A model generated the notes under the pieces. The model was not told where the DNA came from. It made no database searches and saw nothing but the letters and a program-made list of their open reading frames with translations. Below, in pieces: positions 63,009-64,000 of a stretch of DNA of 64,000 nt; position 1 is the first letter of the stretch; each line of letters opens with the position of its first letter. Source of the DNA: an uncultured Porphyromonadaceae bacterium (lineage in GTDB: Bacteria > Bacteroidota > Bacteroidia > Bacteroidales > UBA11471); NCBI GenBank assembly GCA_900542765.1, contig UQOX01000002.1, forward strand, positions 1 to 64,000. Reading direction: 5' to 3'. The position numbers were made by a program, and so were the translations under genes.

Positions 63009-63728
63009 ATGCACATCTTTTACACGCCCGATATTGCCACCGTCAGTGAATTGCCCGAGGAAGAATCGCATCACTGTGTGAAGGTGTTGCGGTTGCCCGA
63101 AGGCGAAGAGATTTTGCTCGCCGATGGCAAGGGCACTTTTTATCGGGCTCGAATCACATGGGCGCACCCCAAACATTGTGCCGTAGAAATTCTCGAAACC
63201 CGTCAGGCTCCTCCGGCATGGGGCTTCAACATGCATATTGCCATAGCTCCCACCAAAAATCTCGATCGCATGGAGTGGTTTGCCGAGAAGTGCACCGAAA
63301 TAGGGGTCGATGCGATAACCCCGCTGTTGTGCCGTTTTTCGGAAAGAAAAGAGTTGAAGACCGACCGCCTGCGCAAAATATTGATTTCTGCGATGAAACA
63401 GTCGCTCAAAGCCGTTTGCCCGAAACTCGACGAGATGACCGATTTCAAGAGTTTTGTCACCCGACCTTTTGGCGGAGAGAAATATATCGCCCATTGCCAC
63501 GATGGAGAGCGACATTTGTTGACCGACAGCTATTCACCCGGGCATGATGCCTTGGTGCTGATAGGGCCCGAGGGCGATTTCAGTCCCGAGGAGGTGGAAT
63601 TGGCCCTGTCAAATGGTTTTCGGCCCATTTCGTTGGGCGACAGCCGGTTGCGTACCGAAACGGCCGGCGTGGTGGCCTGTCACACCTTGCATGTAATGAA
63701 CCTGTTGAAAAATAACGCTGATAAATAA
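63009..63728 (+). CDS. rsmE: 16S rRNA (uracil1498-N3)-methyltransferase
   Basis: The 239-residue SPOUT-family enzyme methylates U1498 of 16S rRNA. An N-terminal PUA-like domain (MHIFYTPDIATVSELPEEESHHCVKVLRL) precedes the knotted SAM-binding domain: MAIAPTKNLDRM-like start, KCTEIGVDAITPLLCRFSE, ALVLIGPEGDFSPEEVELAL and GDSRLRTETAGVVACHTL. All RsmE signature motifs are present. kdsA follows after four bases, probably in the same transcript. Confidence 0.95.
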   Translation: MHIFYTPDIATVSELPEEESHHCVKVLRLPEGEEILLADGKGTFYRARITWAHPKHCAVEILETRQAPPAWGFNMHIAIAPTKNLDRMEWFAEKCTEIGVDAITPLLCRFSERKELKTDRLRKILISAMKQSLKAVCPKLDEMTDFKSFVTRPFGGEKYIAHCHDGERHLLTDSYSPGHDALVLIGPEGDFSPEEVELALSNGFRPISLGDSRLRTETAGVVACHTLHVMNLLKNNADK

Positions 63729-63732
63729 TCTT

Positions 63733-64000
63733 ATGATGTATCCTCAAATCGAAAATCTGAAACATACCGATTCCAACACTTTTTTCCTGATGGCCGGGCC
63801 TTGTGTCATTGAAGGCGAGGCTATGGCCATGCACATTGCCGAAACCATCGTGAAGATTACCGACAAGTGGAAAATCCCTTATATCTTCAAGGGCTCTTAC
63901 CGTAAAGCCAACCGCTCCCGCTTCGATTCCTTTACGGGAATTGGCGACGAGAAGGCTTTGCTCATCTTGCGTAAGGTGCGGGAGTCGTTTGATATTCCTG
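63733..64000 (+). CDS. kdsA: 3-deoxy-8-phosphooctulonate synthase, partial (runs off the window)
   Basis: The first 89 codons are present. The translated start MMYPQIENLKHTDSNTFFL, then AGPCVIEGEAMAMHIAE and IFKGSYRKANRSRFDSFTG are the standard KdsA opening, with the PEP/arabinose-5-phosphate binding Lys in the last segment. KdsA makes KDO-8-phosphate for lipopolysaccharide, consistent with a gram-negative envelope. Either of two consecutive ATGs (63733, 63736) could be used. The 3' end lies beyond 64000. Confidence 0.93.
   Translation, partial: MMYPQIENLKHTDSNTFFLMAGPCVIEGEAMAMHIAETIVKITDKWKIPYIFKGSYRKANRSRFDSFTGIGDEKALLILRKVRESFDIP

Noticed and set aside
1..64000. Search for CRISPR arrays, transposases, integrases, phage genes, toxin-antitoxin pairs and rRNA
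   Set aside because: None seen by reading; no regularly spaced direct repeats and no protein with such motifs.

Overview
The window reads as chromosomal core sequence of an anaerobic, saccharolytic member of the Bacteroidales. The pointers are promoters of the Bacteroidetes type (TTTG, then 19-20 bases, then TAnnTTTG), few Shine-Dalgarno sequences, a reverse rubrerythrin, ferredoxin-linked 2-oxoacid oxidoreductase, a B12-related acyl-CoA carboxylase, NrdDG, KdsA, many lipoproteins and several pectin/xylan enzymes. Base composition is balanced except in one AT-rich gene. I see no insertion sequence, prophage, CRISPR array, SusC/SusD pair or rRNA. A genus cannot be fixed from this.

Layout. 1-5.6 kb: DUF308 membrane protein, lipid kinase, then a promoter, a cobalamin riboswitch, nrdD (carrying an in-frame amber codon), nrdG and purN. 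5.7-9.2 kb: secreted rhamnogalacturonan lyase, then cbpA-cbpM. 9.3-14.1 kb, minus strand: GtrA, ArnT-like glycosyltransferase, topB and NUDIX in one tight operon. 14.1-18.3 kb, minus strand: ferredoxin, three 2-oxoacid oxidoreductase subunits, mtnN, luxS and a DUF2007 protein. 18.3-21 kb, minus strand: dCMP deaminase, S41 protease, 5-formyl-THF cyclo-ligase. 21.2-22.2 kb: Fur/PerR regulator and reverse rubrerythrin. 22.3-30.6 kb: glycosyltransferase, M3 peptidase lipoprotein, alkaline-phosphatase-fold membrane transferase, TPR protein, small lipoprotein. 30.7-36 kb: GH115, tRNA-Asp, uracil-DNA glycosylase-like protein, PL9-like lyase with a sorting tail. 36-43.6 kb: MBL hydrolase, rsmG, DUF3298 lipoprotein, CvfB-like S1 protein, nadE, dipeptidyl peptidase IV. 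43.6-44.6 kb: an AT-rich acyltransferase that looks acquired. 44.7-48.6 kb, minus strand: a second cobalamin riboswitch, a possible 34-residue ORF and a three-gene biotin-dependent acyl-CoA carboxylase operon. 48.8-53.3 kb: GH28 polygalacturonase, DUF2461 protein, OPT transporter. 53.3-56.8 kb: a five-repeat lipoprotein paired with a predicted outer-membrane barrel. 56.9-64 kb: nitroreductase, tpx, metH, DUF151 nuclease-like protein, rsmE and the start of kdsA.

Themes. Vitamin B12 recurs: two cobalamin riboswitches (one before the B12-independent class III ribonucleotide reductase, one before propionyl/methylmalonyl-type carboxylation genes) and B12-dependent methionine synthase, which has no riboswitch of its own. 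MtnN, LuxS and MetH together recycle S-adenosylhomocysteine to methionine. PL11, PL9, GH28 and GH115 act on pectin and glucuronoxylan but are scattered single genes, not a classical polysaccharide utilisation locus.

The most notable observations are the amber codon at position 337 of nrdD, the small ORF between a B12 riboswitch and the carboxylase operon, and the five-repeat lipoprotein with its barrel partner. I found nothing I can honestly call a complete new defence or mobile system; most of the window is ordinary core genome.
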